Of a DNA stretch of 64,000 nucleotides, positions 12,401 to 25,799 are shown one piece after another. Source of the DNA: Taenia hydatigena (Eukaryota > Platyhelminthes > Cestoda > Cyclophyllidea > Taeniidae); the NCBI GenBank assembly GCA_036345935.2, contig JADWOT020000007.1, positions 6,337,825 to 6,401,824 on the forward strand, read 5' to 3'. The position numbers and the translations under genes were made by a program. How positions within the stretch are numbered: the first letter of the stretch is position 1; the number at the start of each line of letters is the position of its first letter. The notes under the pieces were generated by a model, which was given only the letters and a program-made list of their open reading frames with translations, did not search any database and was not told the origin of the DNA.

Positions 12401-15100
12401 GCAAATGAAAAAGAAAAAGGAGCCATGTAAAAAAGGCAACATCGGCGCCAACTCGCTTAGTAGGCGTTACGCTTCAATTCGCATTGGCATGTGCGCCTGC
12501 TACGATGACGAATGAGAGAGGGCTGTGAAGGATGCGTGCTTCCGAATGGTGAATGAAATGGTGTGGGGACGGGTCCTGACGGATGGGTGCGCAGGTGAAT
12601 GGTGGGCGAATAGGAGCAGAAGGGACATCATCGTACGCGCCAATGCTTCCATTTGTTTATTTCCATAAGGAACTGGCATATTTGGAAACCTAGAACTGTT
12701 GCATGCTTTAAGATAACGTTGTTTTTAGTTGTTGCAATCGCGTTCAATGTCGGGCAGACAGGCATAAATTCCATGCTCCTTTTATACTTCAAATTTCTTT
12801 GGCACCATTCTTTTCTGCATAGTAGCCGTCCCTTTTGCCCACAACATGATTTATCATTCTATGGGAAATAAATGACCCTGGCCTTGGGGAAAAGTGCCTA
12901 CGTTATAAAACAGCAACCACTATTACGCTACTTCAAAAATTAAGCTCTTATTGAATGGGTGCTGAATCCAGTAAATCATTGGACTTGCAGTTAGAGATTG
13001 TGGTCCCACGCGAGTCAAGCGGCATCAGCAGACGCTGCTGCAAGCGATCATGCAACTATAGCTAACGGCTACCCAATTCACTGGAAGTGCATCCGAGTTC
13101 TGAGACATCTATGTTTTCGTAGTCACAATTATGCTATACCTGAACTCCTAACATTTGATTTTATCGTAAGCAATATTAATTTAGCTTCCTTATCCTAGAA
13201 TCGAAATCCCAAATCAGCCGAATTTCCAAACGCAATCCTGATTATAAATAGACGACGGCTTGCCCAGTTATCTTCTCAACTGCATAAAATTTGATAACTG
13301 GAACGATTCGCTATTGAATTTTTTTTAATTTTGACCTTGGGTACATTGTAATGGCTGGCGATGGAAGTCGATTAAGTCTCGGTCTAGCCTCAAGCACCTG
13401 GCTGATCGATTTGCATTGGCTGAATAGACTAATCGCTAAGCTACGTCAAAAGTTTTCATCCATTTTTCTAAGCTAACTGCGAATATTCTGCCTAAATATT
13501 GTACATTCTTTTTGCTTTAAGGGAGCGTCAGGATGCCATATTGACAAGTATTGTTTTGCATTTTCCTTTCATTACATAAATTTATTTAGCATTTGTCTTT
13601 AACAAATCAACACACACAGCCAATTTTTCCTCTATTTTTAATAATAGCAATTGTAATTATGTTTAAAAGCTAACTCTATTACGCATTTTGCTTATCAACT
13701 GTAAACATACATACAAGTGCATGTTTGTCGTGTCGTTTTGCATATAATAGCGTCAAGATTTGTGCAGATTTTTTGCATGAATTTTTGATTAACTACCTTA
13801 ATTTATTATGAATTTATTATTTTGCCACTTTCATGGTCATCCTTGTGAGTATGTATTTTTGCCTGCAGCTACGTGGTGCTATTCACTGATTACAGTAAAG
13901 CTAGGATCTTGAATGGAGAGGTTTAAGTCGTTGAAAAAATAAAGGAAAACTGCTGAAGTGTTTGTCTTATTTGGTGTTATTCTTGATGCAAAATTAAAGG
14001 TAGGTATGAATATTCCTGTTTTTGATAATGCTCTAGATAAGCTTCGACAATCTCCGAAGGAAACAAACTTTGATTTTGGACATACGTGATTCCTTGTAGC
14101 TTTCTAAGGTAACAAAGTTTCATTTTGTGTGCTGCTTCAGTGTGCTTGGATCTAATCGCTCTTGATGTACATGCTTGGGAGAGAAACCACCATCGCCCAT
14201 CTTCTTCATGTCTTTTCGCAACTGCATTGTGGCAGTTGTCTCACTCAAGTTCATCTACCACCCATTCAGGTGAAATCTGTTGTGCTTATTGGGTCTAGTG
14301 CGGATACAGTCGTCAATCTTCCAGAGGGGTACTTGGGTACCCCATTAGCGTGCCTGATTTCTGCAAACACTGGCCGAGACAGTAGTGGTTCTGCTGCAAA
14401 TGATGTTTATGTGCAACCCATCCCACCGGCACGCCTGGTGACCATCGGCTGATTTGATTAGTAAGTTTCTCGCCAAACTTCACCATTTTGTTCTGCACAC
14501 CTTCATGCTCTGGCGCTACTATTAACCGATGGAGTATATTAGATGCTTATAGGCATGATGTATTAGTTGGTGTCACGTTTCGTGTAACTGTCTACAGTTA
14601 GATGCAATTCCTACCTCCGCGTAAGCGTCCTTTTTTCTAAGTCGTGCCTGCGGCTGATGTACCATGCATTGATGCAACAGCAAAGCATGTTCCAGCGAAC
14701 AAGCCGTTGTCGCTGTTGTACCCCTTCTTGGTGTCTTCCAACTTCGAAGAAGGTGTTCTTTTTCTCGGAATCTGTGTGCTGTTTTAGATCCATTCTAATC
14801 ATTTAAAGTTGTAGGACATTTTGTCAGTACAATTTGCAGTTTTTATTGTATTTATTAAGGCGGAAATGGAGAGGATGCAAAGAACACTACGTTAAATCGA
14901 ATCTTGTTTGATGGTTTAAACTGAAGCCTCAAAAACATTGAGTATGGACGTTTGCATGGATTTACAGACACCCCATGGATAAACTTCTCAAAATGATTGT
15001 TGTGTAATGTCTAGAGGGTATGATATGATGCAAGAGTGTGTCTTCTGAATGTGAGTCGATAAATTGCATGCGGATGGGTGCACCATTACGAGGCTCTTTT
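9420..15100. other. No supportable gene
   Basis: Only short open frames without convincing splice flanks are present. The block at about 12960-13060 contains a stretch faintly like a tRNA T-arm (agagattgtggtcccac), too weak to call. At 14269 a pyrimidine-rich stretch ending cattcag precedes an open frame (to 14452) that I do not recognise. Confidence 0.45.
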
Positions 15101-15110
15101 TGTATTCCAG

Positions 15111-15232
15111 GATAGCAGTGAGAGATTGTATTGCCGTTGCAGCGCTTGGAATTGTAGGCCAGCGTGTGGATAGCAATACTGGGTCATTTTTGGCATGGAT
15201 AACGAAACACCTGGCTTGCACCCATAGCAGCT
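15111..15232 (+). CDS. Candidate internal exon, unknown protein
   Basis: A strong 3' splice site (ctctttttgtattccag) ends at 15110. It is followed by an open frame encoding IAVRDCIAVAALGIVGQ, then RVDSNTGSFLAWITKHLACTHS, and a possible donor (gtaaag) at 15233. The peptide begins with a small-residue-rich hydrophobic segment and ends with a cysteine-containing stretch. I do not recognise the family and no partner exon was found. The splice acceptor is the main support; the frame also stays open past the donor, so the 3' boundary is uncertain. Confidence 0.3.
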
Positions 15233-15780
15233 GTAAAGGGGATGTCTTAGACATGCAAGATTAATGTTGCAGTCTACATACCGTTTTCATCAAAAGACGG
15301 TGGGCAGCAAGCTCTAAAGACTACCAATTTGGCATCCGCTCCTTTAACTAGCGCTGGAGGAGGTGCTATGGCGACTGACTGACAGACAAATTAAGTTGTG
15401 ACTAGGAGCGAATTTCGTTACCCTATCAACGCCTCGCTCGCTCCACCCCGCCTGAGGCGTGTACCACACTGCCACATCGAGACTATCCTTGAGCTGGATG
15501 AGGGTGTGTTGGCGGACAGAATTTATGCAACGAGTTGATTTAGTGGCAAAGGTCAACCGGGCATTGCTGAGGTCTCTCTTCGAAATACTATACAACTCTA
15601 GCTCAAGGAAGAAATATTTACCACACCAGCACTTGCTATTGTTTTCAAATAGTTGGCGAAAACGTGACTTCACATTACCTAGAATGATCTGATGCGCTAT
15701 CTCAACACGAAAATCCAGCTTTTGGCCGATCTCAATTTAATGGACATTGACCGAAAACGAAGAGCAAGCGTGCGCACGCA

Positions 15781-15870
15781 ACAACAGAGGGAGGTGGGAG
15801 GGATGAAGGTAGTAGTAGGGTGGGGTGGAGTGGAGTGTGATATGAGAGGTGAGTGAAGGTGGGAGGTGCG
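15781..15870 (+). repeat. Polypurine tract upstream of the 5S copy
   Basis: Nearly 90 bases of G/A with only scattered T, including gggtggggtggagtggag. Its mirror, a long C/T tract, follows the 5S rRNA copy on the same strand at about 16002-16078, so the two can partly base-pair across the 5S unit. Confidence 0.7.
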
Positions 15871-15883
15871 AAGCAATGTCGAC

Positions 15884-16001
15884 GTTAGCGAGCATACCAA
15901 GTAGAAAGCATCAGTTCTTATCCGATCACCGAAGTTAAGCTACGCTGAGCCGGATTAGTACTTGCATGGGTAACCGGCTGGGAATACTCGGTGATGCTGG
16001 C
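15884..16001 (+). rRNA. 5S ribosomal RNA copy, full length but diverged
   Basis: The segment aligns end to end with metazoan 5S rRNA. Conserved blocks are cataccaa near the 5' end, tccgatcaccgaagttaagc in the middle, then ttagtacttgcatgggtaac and ggctgggaatac towards the 3' end. The terminal helix still forms with G-U pairs: gttagcg at the start pairs with tgctggc at the end. The internal promoter region is recognisable. Changes such as ctgagccgg in place of the usual cgtcgggc suggest divergence, and no T-run of four or more follows, so transcription and function are doubtful. It may be a dispersed 5S gene, a pseudogene or a 5S-derived SINE; no second copy is present in the window. Confidence 0.85.
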
Positions 16002-16078
16002 CCTCTATCTTTCCTCCCTTCCTACTTCCTTTCTCCCCCTCCTCCTCCTCCTGCTCTACCACCTGCCCCCTACCTACC
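16002..16078 (+). repeat. Polypyrimidine tract downstream of the 5S copy
   Basis: C/T-rich stretch with a short (cct)n run, then ccacctgccccctacc. It is roughly complementary to the purine tract 5' of the 5S copy and could form a stem or triplex-prone region around it. Confidence 0.65.
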
Positions 16079-16079
16079 T

Positions 16080-16820
16080 ACACGCCACTTCGCGTGCACT
16101 GCTATCCACCTCAACTTGGAGCACTGCTAACACTCCTCTTCGCTGCGCAGCATCCCCTCGCCCTTTCTAACGCGAATAGCTCTAGAGTTATTTACATCGG
16201 AATTGATAATGCACTATTTAATGCTATGCGCATGAGGCTTTGGAGTGCGGCCTCAGCTTCATTGAGTCCGTAAAATTTGGCACTGTTGCGGCGACCAAAT
16301 TGCAAAGAACAGATAATACTCATGATCTCGGCTGAGATAGCCGTGGGGGGATATTCATGCCTAGCCACCCAGCTTGCTGCCTTAGATGATAAATTGGGCG
16401 CTAGAGAGTCCTGTTACATCCTATATGCTGCAGTCGTATCAAAAGTCATAACAGTAAAATGATACAAATACATAAAATGTGGGCGGATGCCCCCTGAATT
16501 CACATTTGAGACGAAACGCTCGTCTGGTCTGATAGTAATGCCTACGGAATCAATCCATATCCCATAGTTGAAACAAATATGCCTTCCTTTTCTTTCCGAT
16601 GCAAGGCATTTCATCCATAGCATCCTATAACACCTTCACGCCGAATTCATGCTAGTTGGTATTGTAGGGGAACGCACGGAATCCCAATGTCAGTGCTAAA
16701 AGGGATCCGTTTTGGAGTTGTTTCAAATGAAGCGTATTATTAATATTGGACCATGGAACATATTTATTGGCGGCATAATTATAAGGGACCAACTTTTTGA
16801 TAAGTTGGTGTATTAGCTAT
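16080..16820. other. No supportable gene
   Basis: Between the pyrimidine tract and the glycosyltransferase-like exon I see no coding, RNA or repeat signal that I can defend. Confidence 0.4.
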
Positions 16821-16842
16821 TGACTTTGTGCTATGCAAGCTG

Positions 16843-17095
16843 ATGTGCTTAAATATTGTCGGAGCACTTGGTTGGCTCTGTGCACGAACGATGGCAGGAA
16901 TGGACTCCCTTGGCTTTATATACGTGGATGTGTGGAAGCGACTTAAGAAGAGAAAGGCCTCCGTAGTGTCATTAGTCGTCAATGATCCATCCCATGATAC
17001 AGCCAATAATGCGACCATAAGGAGCAGCTGGGGGACTCCACGTCATTTTAACCATATGATCGTCAGTTGCTTCAAGCCCTGCATTTTGGAGAAAA
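16843..17095 (+). CDS. Candidate exon of a beta-1,3-galactosyltransferase-like protein (GT31)
   Basis: The frame encodes a hydrophobic start (CLNIVGALGWL), a basic patch (WKRLKKRKAS), then SLVVNDPSHDTANNATIRSS followed by WG. The combination hydrophobic strand - N-D-P-S - spacer - A-T-I-R-S-S-W-G matches the opening of the Galactosyl_T domain, where R-x-x-I-R-x-[ST]-W-G helps bind the nucleotide sugar. A donor site (AAAA|gtaagc) follows at 17096. Later family motifs (DxD, the EDV region) were not found downstream, so this is one exon of a larger gene or an isolated remnant. The 5' limit is uncertain: the ATG at 16843 may be internal to an exon. The family call is from motif recognition only. 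Confidence 0.45.
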
Positions 17096-17099
17096 GTAA

Positions 17100-20000
17100 G
17101 CTTTACGCAATGCCGAATGAATACATTTGTCGCTATTATTGAGAAGGGGAAAGCTCACTACGTATCACGGCATTGTCATATGAATGAGGTTAGGTTCGGG
17201 GAGATTGGAAATAAAGATTAATGACGAAAGGCAAATGCTAATTGTATGATGCAGAGTTAGGGCGACTGAAATGAGACAGACCTTAATCTATTGCAATAAC
17301 AACCAACGATCCAACTAAAAAGCTGAGCACATCAGGCAGCACAGGCACACGCATTGTGACTATACACGTGACGAATGATTCCATCCCATAATGCCGATAC
17401 TTTTGGTCTTGAGAAGTGAGGGTGGTCACTGAATGCCATGCATTTGTGATCTCGAGTCACTAGCCTTCATTATGATCTTAAAACTGCTAAAGCTCTCCTT
17501 GGCTTCTTTAAATTGTGTACTAGTATGTCCGGTCTGTAAAAATTCTCACTAAAAGTCATTCAAATGTTAGCAATCCATGCCTGTAAGGGTAGACAGGCTT
17601 GTTTAGGCGAGGGCAAACACGAGAAAATTTCTCAGCCATATTAGCGACGCCAATGATGTCGCAATCAGTCGTGAAAAGCATTTATTTCGATGTTGTAGGA
17701 CATTCCATTTGCGTGATAATTTATGCTAAACACCCTGAAATACGAGCTCTTGCTCAGCCATTGCCATCCGATTGGCTGGCGATTAGATTAGGTACAATTA
17801 GTGCTGACTAGTACCAGCTCTGGGAGCTATTTCTGAGTCAAGGACAAATAGTTGGCGGTAGATAGACCTGAATATGGTGGCAGGAAGAATCAGAGTCAGA
17901 CTGCGATGCATACTCAAGGGGTATCGCCTATCAGCGATCTCTCTGAGAGGTGAGTGAACTTCAAACGTAAGATCCGCTAAAGTGGAATGCAAATAAGAGG
18001 CAGTTAAGCACTTTTTTAACTAGTAGGCACCAGAATTTCACAGGAAGTTATTTAAGCCAATGCATCACATTCGCTTGGTGTTAGAATGAAAAAGTATTTG
18101 ATATGTCGGGACCAGACATCTAAAGTGGCTGGCACTCATGGCAAAGATCGCTCAAAGTGTGTGACAATTTCCTTTTAAGAAGATGGATGGAGTTACCGTA
18201 GTTAGAACGTGCATGTTGGTTATTTTTAAATAAGTTATTGGGCCTCGTGTTTAACCATAAAAGGTAATAGTGAGCCATAACACAAATATATTAAGCACTT
18301 CCAAGACCGAAATCATGCATCATCCTTGCGGATAATGGCCAAATGAATCTTTCCGCTGAACGCTTAGTGGGTGTTAGCGATGCATACATAGCAAACAGAA
18401 AAAATAACACCTTCGACAGTATTTTAATAGTAGTTTATGGCACTTTGAAACGTAAACAAATCATCTCTATTACTATTAGTTTTTTGTAGAAGACGCAGGC
18501 TGGCGTGGTGAAAATTTATCTGCCACTTGTTACAACTGGAGTGGGGGCTTAGATGCGCGAGTGACCTGCACCTGTTCCATCTTCCAATCAGATAGGCGGT
18601 CAATAAAGTCACCTAAGCAGACGGCCTTGATTAGTAGTGCGAGGTAGTCTCCGTTCCCATGGGACTTGAGTGCGTGTGCCTTGCGGCTGAAAAATGGACG
18701 CAGCCTAAGGCACTTGATCGCCGTAGTCACGCCCGTCCATTAGTAGCCGATTGGCTGTGGGCTTAAAACAAGCAATGGTGTGCACCAAGTCTAGCCAATG
18801 AAAGACTCGACTAGTTAGGAAGGCAAAACAGAGCAAGAGGCGGTTTCTGAAACGATCCTGGAGGGAACCACAAGAGAAGAGCCTTTTTGTGAGTGGAACA
18901 GGAAAGTTATTCTTGGCTATCTTTAAGCATGCATGCCAATATGTTTTCCATCCATGAAATGTCCGATTTCCCCTTGGGTTCAATAATCATAAAAGTCTGT
19001 CCAGTCGGACTGAAAAGGCTGCAAGTGTTGTAGAGCTCGGATGGGTGTTAATGAAGCAATGACTATTTTGAAGGATCTATTGTGAAACAGAAATGTAGTG
19101 CAAACTAAACGTCGCTCCTTTGTGGCATCAATACAGTTGTCAGATATAATGCTAAACAGAAAATAATTCCTTTTGCTGCGTTGTGCTACTGATTTATCAT
19201 TTGTCGCCAAAAATAATGGCCTGCAATCATTACCGAATTCCTTAGTGCGACCGACCAGTTGTCATGCAAGTTAATCATTTCAAGTTGCTTGAATCTTGAA
19301 AGAAGTTTGCTGCTCAATTGTGAACATTTATGGCTTCTGCAAATGGAAGCTCAGCAAGAGTGAAACGCTAATGAGTTGCTTGTCTTCCAGCTGCTTCTGG
19401 TCGTGAGCACGGGACACATGAAGAAATGGACAACTAGACACGGTTGTTAATAAAATTACCCAATAATTTTCAAATTTTTCAAACTGGAACAATGCCATAA
19501 TTTTTCGAAGGAGCACTTAGGAGCGCTATTCTTATTCTTATGCAAACGCTAGCAACTTTCACTTTTAATTCGTATAGGAGGCTTGGAAGTAATGTAATCT
19601 TAGTTCACCACTCATAAATTAAGCATTCGACTGGACATGGTTGCAAAATTTGTCGTTGCAATAAAGACTGTGAAAGATGTTTGAAGCAGCTGGTGAGTTG
19701 AGCACCACTGCTAATCCTCAAGGTGGATGCCCCGATCATGACGCTCGTTTTAACCGGAATACACCTAAATTTAGATTTAGAATTACTCTCTCATTCGTTG
19801 AATGCTTGCTTATAGCAGTCCAATTGAAAGAGGAAATTCTGGATGGGCTTTGATATGGGAAGCAAAGCATTTGCGATAATTTTGTTATTGGCTCAAGTGA
19901 TGCTTTTGCCTACAGTTTGTGCAGATTAGCATGTAGTGGGTTCTGCGTTTGAACCCTTAATGAAGCTTACTGAATCTCATGGACGGTAGATTTTACTTTT

Positions 20001-23000
20001 TAGGTATTTGGCCGAATCTGAATTACTAAATTACCACGACACTGCATTATTTCTACTTAGCTTTTCGGTAGCTGAATACAAGACCGCTAAAATGTTTGAT
20101 CGCTCTTCAGCTTTGCCACTGTTTTTTTCACATTGACCGTAGCAGCCCACTGAGTAGAACGACTTATTCGGTGAATCCCAGTCGAGGTTCAGTCTAAGTT
20201 TTTAAAGCATTGAGTCTCCGACAAAAAGAAGTCCATAAATGGCCCAGATTTGTACTTGGTAGGCTGTCCAGTGTAAGTGCTTTAAGGTTTTTGTGTTCTC
20301 ATATGGTTGTGTTTTTGTTCGTCGGTGTTATGCATTGTGCCGCTTTGGAATAACTCCTCCCCTGCATGCATTTTTGCGTGAGCAGCACTAAATGTCTTTT
20401 GTTCCCTGTCTTGAGTAATGCAAACGAATGGTTTGTCCACATGCGTTCCTACGACTCGGTTCACATTCGATGGACAGATGCGATACAGAACAGGAAAGCT
20501 CTGTTTTGCAGCACGTATTATAAATATTTTAGGTCACCGGTAGAGTTGGTTGCATTCTTCTTTTAGTCACCTATTTGCCTTTGGCCTTTCTTGGTCGACT
20601 CTTGCTAGAGTTTGAGTTTGATTTGGATAATCGGTAATTTTTAAAATAATTATCATGGGTGACTAATCGAAATTTGCGCAAACAGGTGATCTTGATTCCT
20701 TTTGGGAAGAAGTGTTAATGTCCTCCCAACAAATGTAGGATTTCATCTGCCTTCTGCGCCATTAAAGAGCAGTTTTGAAACGATTTTAACTTCTTGCAAG
20801 CAGTTACCTTATTTAGCTTATTAAATCTAGTTTATGCATATCTTGCTTAAATATGTTAACTCGGATCCAAAAGACGAATTACTCCATGGGCTTTAGGGAA
20901 AGTGCTGCCATGCAACCAGTTGAATGGTCCTGCATGATACATTCTTGAAGTACACCTGTAACATTAACAAATAAATAAATGAACCATTAGTCTATTCTGG
21001 ATGCAGAAATACGATTCTTGCAAGTTTGTCACCGAGATTATGTGTCTGCCGCACACTGCTAGCTCCATCTAGATTTATGGTCTGCCTGATAGAACATCCC
21101 ACCCAAACTACAAAGCAAAGTGATGCAGTCGGCATCGGCACACCCTTTTGGAAAGATATTATGCTCCTCGACTTCGTCGTTAAAACTGTTTGTGGAGGCA
21201 GGAAATTCAAACGTCAACCATCTTCCTGCCTCACGTTTTTGCAAGTCACACGAAGACGTGTGATCACAAATTGCAGTCAAATCAAGTGGAGCCTATGAGA
21301 CCAACAGAAGCAAGGCATTAGCACATCTTCCACATATTTAAGCTAGTACCAAAAAGCGAAGGCAAAGCTTGCTCTTCCCCGCAGAAAATTGCCGTTGCTC
21401 AAGTAGGAATCGTAACAATGGTACAATGCAAATTAACAAAAGCCTTGTGTCAATGTGAATTCTTAGTTATTTTTATAAAAATGCTGTGAAAAGAATTAAA
21501 GAATGATAAGATTTGTATCCAACAGAGGAAATGGGATAGGATGTGCTAGAATTTTTCTTTGCGGTTTCTTTTGGTTTCCCATCAGAAGTTTTTCTCCAAA
21601 TTCGTCAAATGCTAAAGGGTCACGAGAAAATACTTACGCTGTTTGCAGAGAGGAAGAAATGCAACATGTGAGCGTACTGGACTTTTCTACCTTGCCATTG
21701 CAAGAAATCAAGCTTAAAAATGGGTGTGAATGAGGAAGTTACACGCGACTTATATGATTTAAAGTGATGTTAATGCTAATATTATCACATATAGGTCATC
21801 TTGTGGATGCACGACATTGCTGCTTATCTGATCGCCATGTCGATCTACTTCAGTAACTTGTGCAGTTTGGATGGTAAGACCGCAATTTTGCTATATTAGA
21901 GCGCATCAGGCTCAACGCATCAAAGTACAATTTGTAAGCCTTACTTGTGCTACTTGCATTTCCAATCGAGTGCAAACTGTAGCAAAATGGAAGCATGATG
22001 ATACGCTGCATGAGTAAGTTCTATAATTTAAATTAAATGATGAGTTTTAGCGACTTCTGAAATGCCATTTATGGAGGAAATAAATGTGACAAAGCTTTAT
22101 TTAGTGGCGGACCGGCTTACTAATTTATGGCCGTGGTTACACCGCAAAGGTCAAAGCATCCGCCTCAGGTAGGCATTGACAAACAGCTGGATGGAGTAAA
22201 TGATAGGTAGGAAGATGAAAAGTGGAATGTGATGAAATGCGAAAAAGGGCACGTTTGGTAACTCGTCACGTGACTTACGTGTCATTTGCCTGTGTGTCTC
22301 TCCCTTTTGGATGATTTTCCTTCATCACTAAAAATCAGAGTGCAACTTTATATTGTGATACCGAATTTCTAAGTTGCCTACGAATGGCCCAAAAGCGCTG
22401 CTGCCTTAGTTAAATTGGTTTCTTGTGTGTCCAGCATTGCTTGTCGCCCTTTGTTCACCAAACCTAGGAGTACATCGTGTTTGAAAAAAAAATAATAGAT
22501 CTTCATTCTTGGAACCGAATAGCCTTTGGATTCCACAAATTAGAGAGCTGGCTTTAACTTGAGTAGTGCCAGATAAAGGGGTCTCTGAGGATCAGCCGGA
22601 TAACCCTATCTTACATTTTTCATATTTTATCCCAACCTGTCACGATTTGGCCTAAGTGTCGAATCAGCCCTGTTCTGGCCGAATCCAGTCAAGTCTGACT
22701 TGATCAAGTCTAGCCTTGCATATCAGACATGTCATTGTACATCAGTGGGTCTGCTACTGCTGTTTATTTGGTGGCTACAAACACTTATAAGCGACTCGAA
22801 AAGCGCGGCACAGACAACGTAGTGCAAGGTATGCATTGATTAAAGAATACCGGCAAATCACATCCAAAGGTTGCTAATGAGCTGGCAAAGGTGCACACCT
22901 GATGCAAGCTCCTGATTCTATGCTCAAGTGAGCCGTTGTCTTAAAGCAAAAGATACAATGGCTGTAAATACGCCTAAGAGAGAGGAAGGATTGATAGGTT

Positions 23001-25370
23001 TAGAGAAGAGACTAGAAACCATGAGATTGAAGAGAGGAGAAGTAAGGAAGGAGAGCAGGTGATTGAGAAGGGCTTTAATGGGATGACTCCGCACAGTGTT
23101 GCCGAACTGTCCTTTTACTTCTTCTTCTCTTTCACCCAATACCAAGTGTTATTGAGCACCATACCTGAAGAAGCTACCCAAATATTCCTTAGCATATAAA
23201 GTAAACTGAAATTCAAGCTGTAACAATGCCAAATAGAAGGAAGACAATGAAGGGAGAAGAAAAAGGCAGTGGAATCGGGGAGGAGAGATTGTCGTAGCAA
23301 AACTCGCCCTTAATTTCTGCGGTTTTATATTTTTGACTCACTGACGTTTAAATAACAACGGAGTAAAGGATTGCAGGAGGCGGCTCAGGTGGAGGACTGG
23401 AAGGCGAAAGGAAATCGAGATGAAAGATAGGCGACAAAGATTACAGTGAGCAGTAGAAGGCGATGAAATGTGCAGGTGAGCATTTCTGATAGTAGATTGT
23501 GTGACTGACTTTTTCATCTGATACGTGTTTGAATCGACTGGTGGTACATGTCGTGTGGTGCCTCAGTGACACATATTGCTGGCCTTGTAGGTGATTTTGT
23601 GTGAAAATGCGCCGCTTTCCTTTATGCTTCTTTACTTCATTTTGAAGTTCGTGTATCACAGTTCGTTTGATGGGGGACGAAAAAGGGATGCGCATCCATG
23701 GCAAGGTTGCCCATCTCAGGCTTTTCACTCCTAAGATGGGTGCTGCTTAAAGAGCAGTACATAGATTGATTGAAGGACTTGGAAATTTACTCCAAAAGGC
23801 TGCGGTTCCGATGAGTATGTCTAATCTCATGCATCGTCATATTGTTGCCTTGCTATGACAACAGTGGTGTTAAATAAGAACGCAGATACATAAATGCTCG
23901 ACTAAAAGCGGGGAAGGGTTATTAGGGCTAGAGGCGAAGTCGAGAAGCCGAGAGGAGGCTACGCGAGAAGGCAATCGTCGGATGTCACGGGATGGTTCTG
24001 TGGTGACGCGTTTCTTGTTTCTGCCCTACTTACTCCCATCTGTCACTGATCCCATTCATTTAATTGTCCATCTAGCCATACAACTGAGTAAAATAAAAGA
24101 CTTTAGCTTCGTGAAGGGAATAGGAATGTTTGCTGAGCTTAGCACCCAAAGAGACTACGCAAATAGAGGGGAAGGGTGTTAAAGCAAAACATGCCCCAAA
24201 TTTTGATGATTTTATCCCTTTTAGTCTTTTGAGGCCAATTGAATGGCGATATGGGGGGTAGGACGTAAAAGTAAGGTGGTAAGGGAGGCGGTATAAATGC
24301 AGCATGACAAGGAGACCTAGGGCGAGTCAAAAACAAAGCAAGAGTGAGGCGCTAAAAAGAACTGGATGAATGGAACGATGGCAATATGGAACTCTAAGAT
24401 GAAGGACTGAACGCTAATACGAATTTTATTAAAACCTTATTTTGTGTTTTGCACAGACGGGTTCGGAGATGCTGGCGTCTAAAGGTGGAACATTTTGATC
24501 AATCCGGGCATTGTCTAAGCGAATAAAAGTTAAAGGCAGTGGAATTTTAGTTTACTTATCTTATTACTTCCAATGCGAATCCTCTAAATTGAAAACAAAT
24601 GCTCCTGGTCTTAATTAGAATGATTAAGGGACCTGTGAAGCTCATTAAAATGGGCGGCTGTGGGGCAGATTTACACTAGTGGATGTTTGGCCATATTATG
24701 AATTTATGAACTTTAACTTTAAGCCAACTGTCATGCTTGCTAGTGTAGTAAATTAAACCTTTGTTTTGCCTTCGTTTTTGTCAAATAGTCAACTAATATT
24801 TCTCCACTGTGCATCCACCAAGCGTCTAGATCTCCTAACCACACTAGTTGCACTTTCCGCTTATTAATAACTCCTATTGACTTTGAGTATCCCTTCATCT
24901 GTCGTGCATGGAGATGCCCCGACTCGACACACTGATGCAGCAAATCTGGCGGATTCTGTCTACTTAACTGTGCTCAGAATATGGGCACTAATGACCAATC
25001 CAACAGGACGTGTTCCAAGCTGACAGCTCCGACGCTGTGAAGAAGCGTTAGTGCAAAGGGGATAGAATTTATTTTCCAAACTTATACAGACGAACAATTG
25101 TGACAAAATTGGCACGAGTTAATTGCAGATCATTCAAACACTAAAAAGCTCTCTTTTCTAAAGCCTTCGAAATCATCTTGCCAATTTGCCTGCATACCGT
25201 TCCTTAGCAAGCGAACAAGCCGCCTCTCCCCCGCCTTTCCTTCTTGCTTTAGCATTCGCTCCTGCAAAAGTTTGCGTATCTTTGTAGCATAGCAGGTCGA
25301 AAGGTATCGTTAAAGCCTACTTCATTGCCAGCACTATAGAACCAATGCAAACTTGACCGGCTTTATTAAA
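17100..25370. other. No supportable gene
   Basis: Eight kilobases without a frame I can assign. Adjacent minus-strand open frames at 18530-18730 and 18705-18983 are slightly GC-richer than their surroundings and read plausibly as protein, but I recognise nothing. Minus-strand frames at 20992-21280 overlap in two registers and contain an acidic stretch (FNDEVEEHN). A 14-bp perfect palindrome (gacttgatcaagtc) lies near 22700. Purine-rich runs occur at 22970-23060. Confidence 0.4.
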
Positions 25371-25375
25371 ATACT

Positions 25376-25775
25376 TTAATTTAGGTACGATTTTGATAAA
25401 TCGTCCATGTTTGGTGTCAATATATAGGGGAATAAGAAGCTGCTCGATTTAATGCAAGAACGGAAGCACAAATCCAACTGCATATCAGCAGCCAACAAAG
25501 CATCAACCATATCAATTTTACCGATCCATGCGGCATGCATGAGTGGTCGGCAGCCTAGAGCGTTAGTCCGCTCAATATTCGCTCCATAGGCTATAAGAAG
25601 TTTTAAAATGTTTGCGTTATTGGAATCAACAACCAAAAAAATGAGAGCTGAGTCGGTGTCGTCAAAAAGATTAACAGCTGCACCGTGATTGAATAGGAAT
25701 CAGGCTATCTTCTCGTCACCTGATGCCACTGCTTTCCGGAGTGCAATATGTAAGTTGCCACTTAGGTTAGATTCG
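25376..25775 (-). pseudogene. Ankyrin-repeat segment with an in-frame stop
   Basis: Minus-strand translation gives consecutive ankyrin repeats. The first carries SGNLHIALRKAVASGDEKIA, a TGA stop (25700-25702), then FLFNHGAAVNLFDDTDSALI. The second has NANILKLLIAYGANIERTNA, and the third LGCRPLMHAAWIGKIDMVDA then LLAADMQLDL. Helix pairs and beta-turn spacing (about 33 residues) fit the ankyrin fold used for protein binding. The TGA stands where a leucine or tryptophan would be expected just before FL. Upstream the frame closes quickly; downstream, after DLC, the reading stops looking like ankyrin, so an exon end near 25450 is likely. It could be a pseudogene or an exon carrying one base error. 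It may be related to the ankyrin exon at 42.3-42.6 kb. Confidence 0.6.
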
Positions 25776-25799
25776 GGGACTCGCGTTTAACCTTAATTT

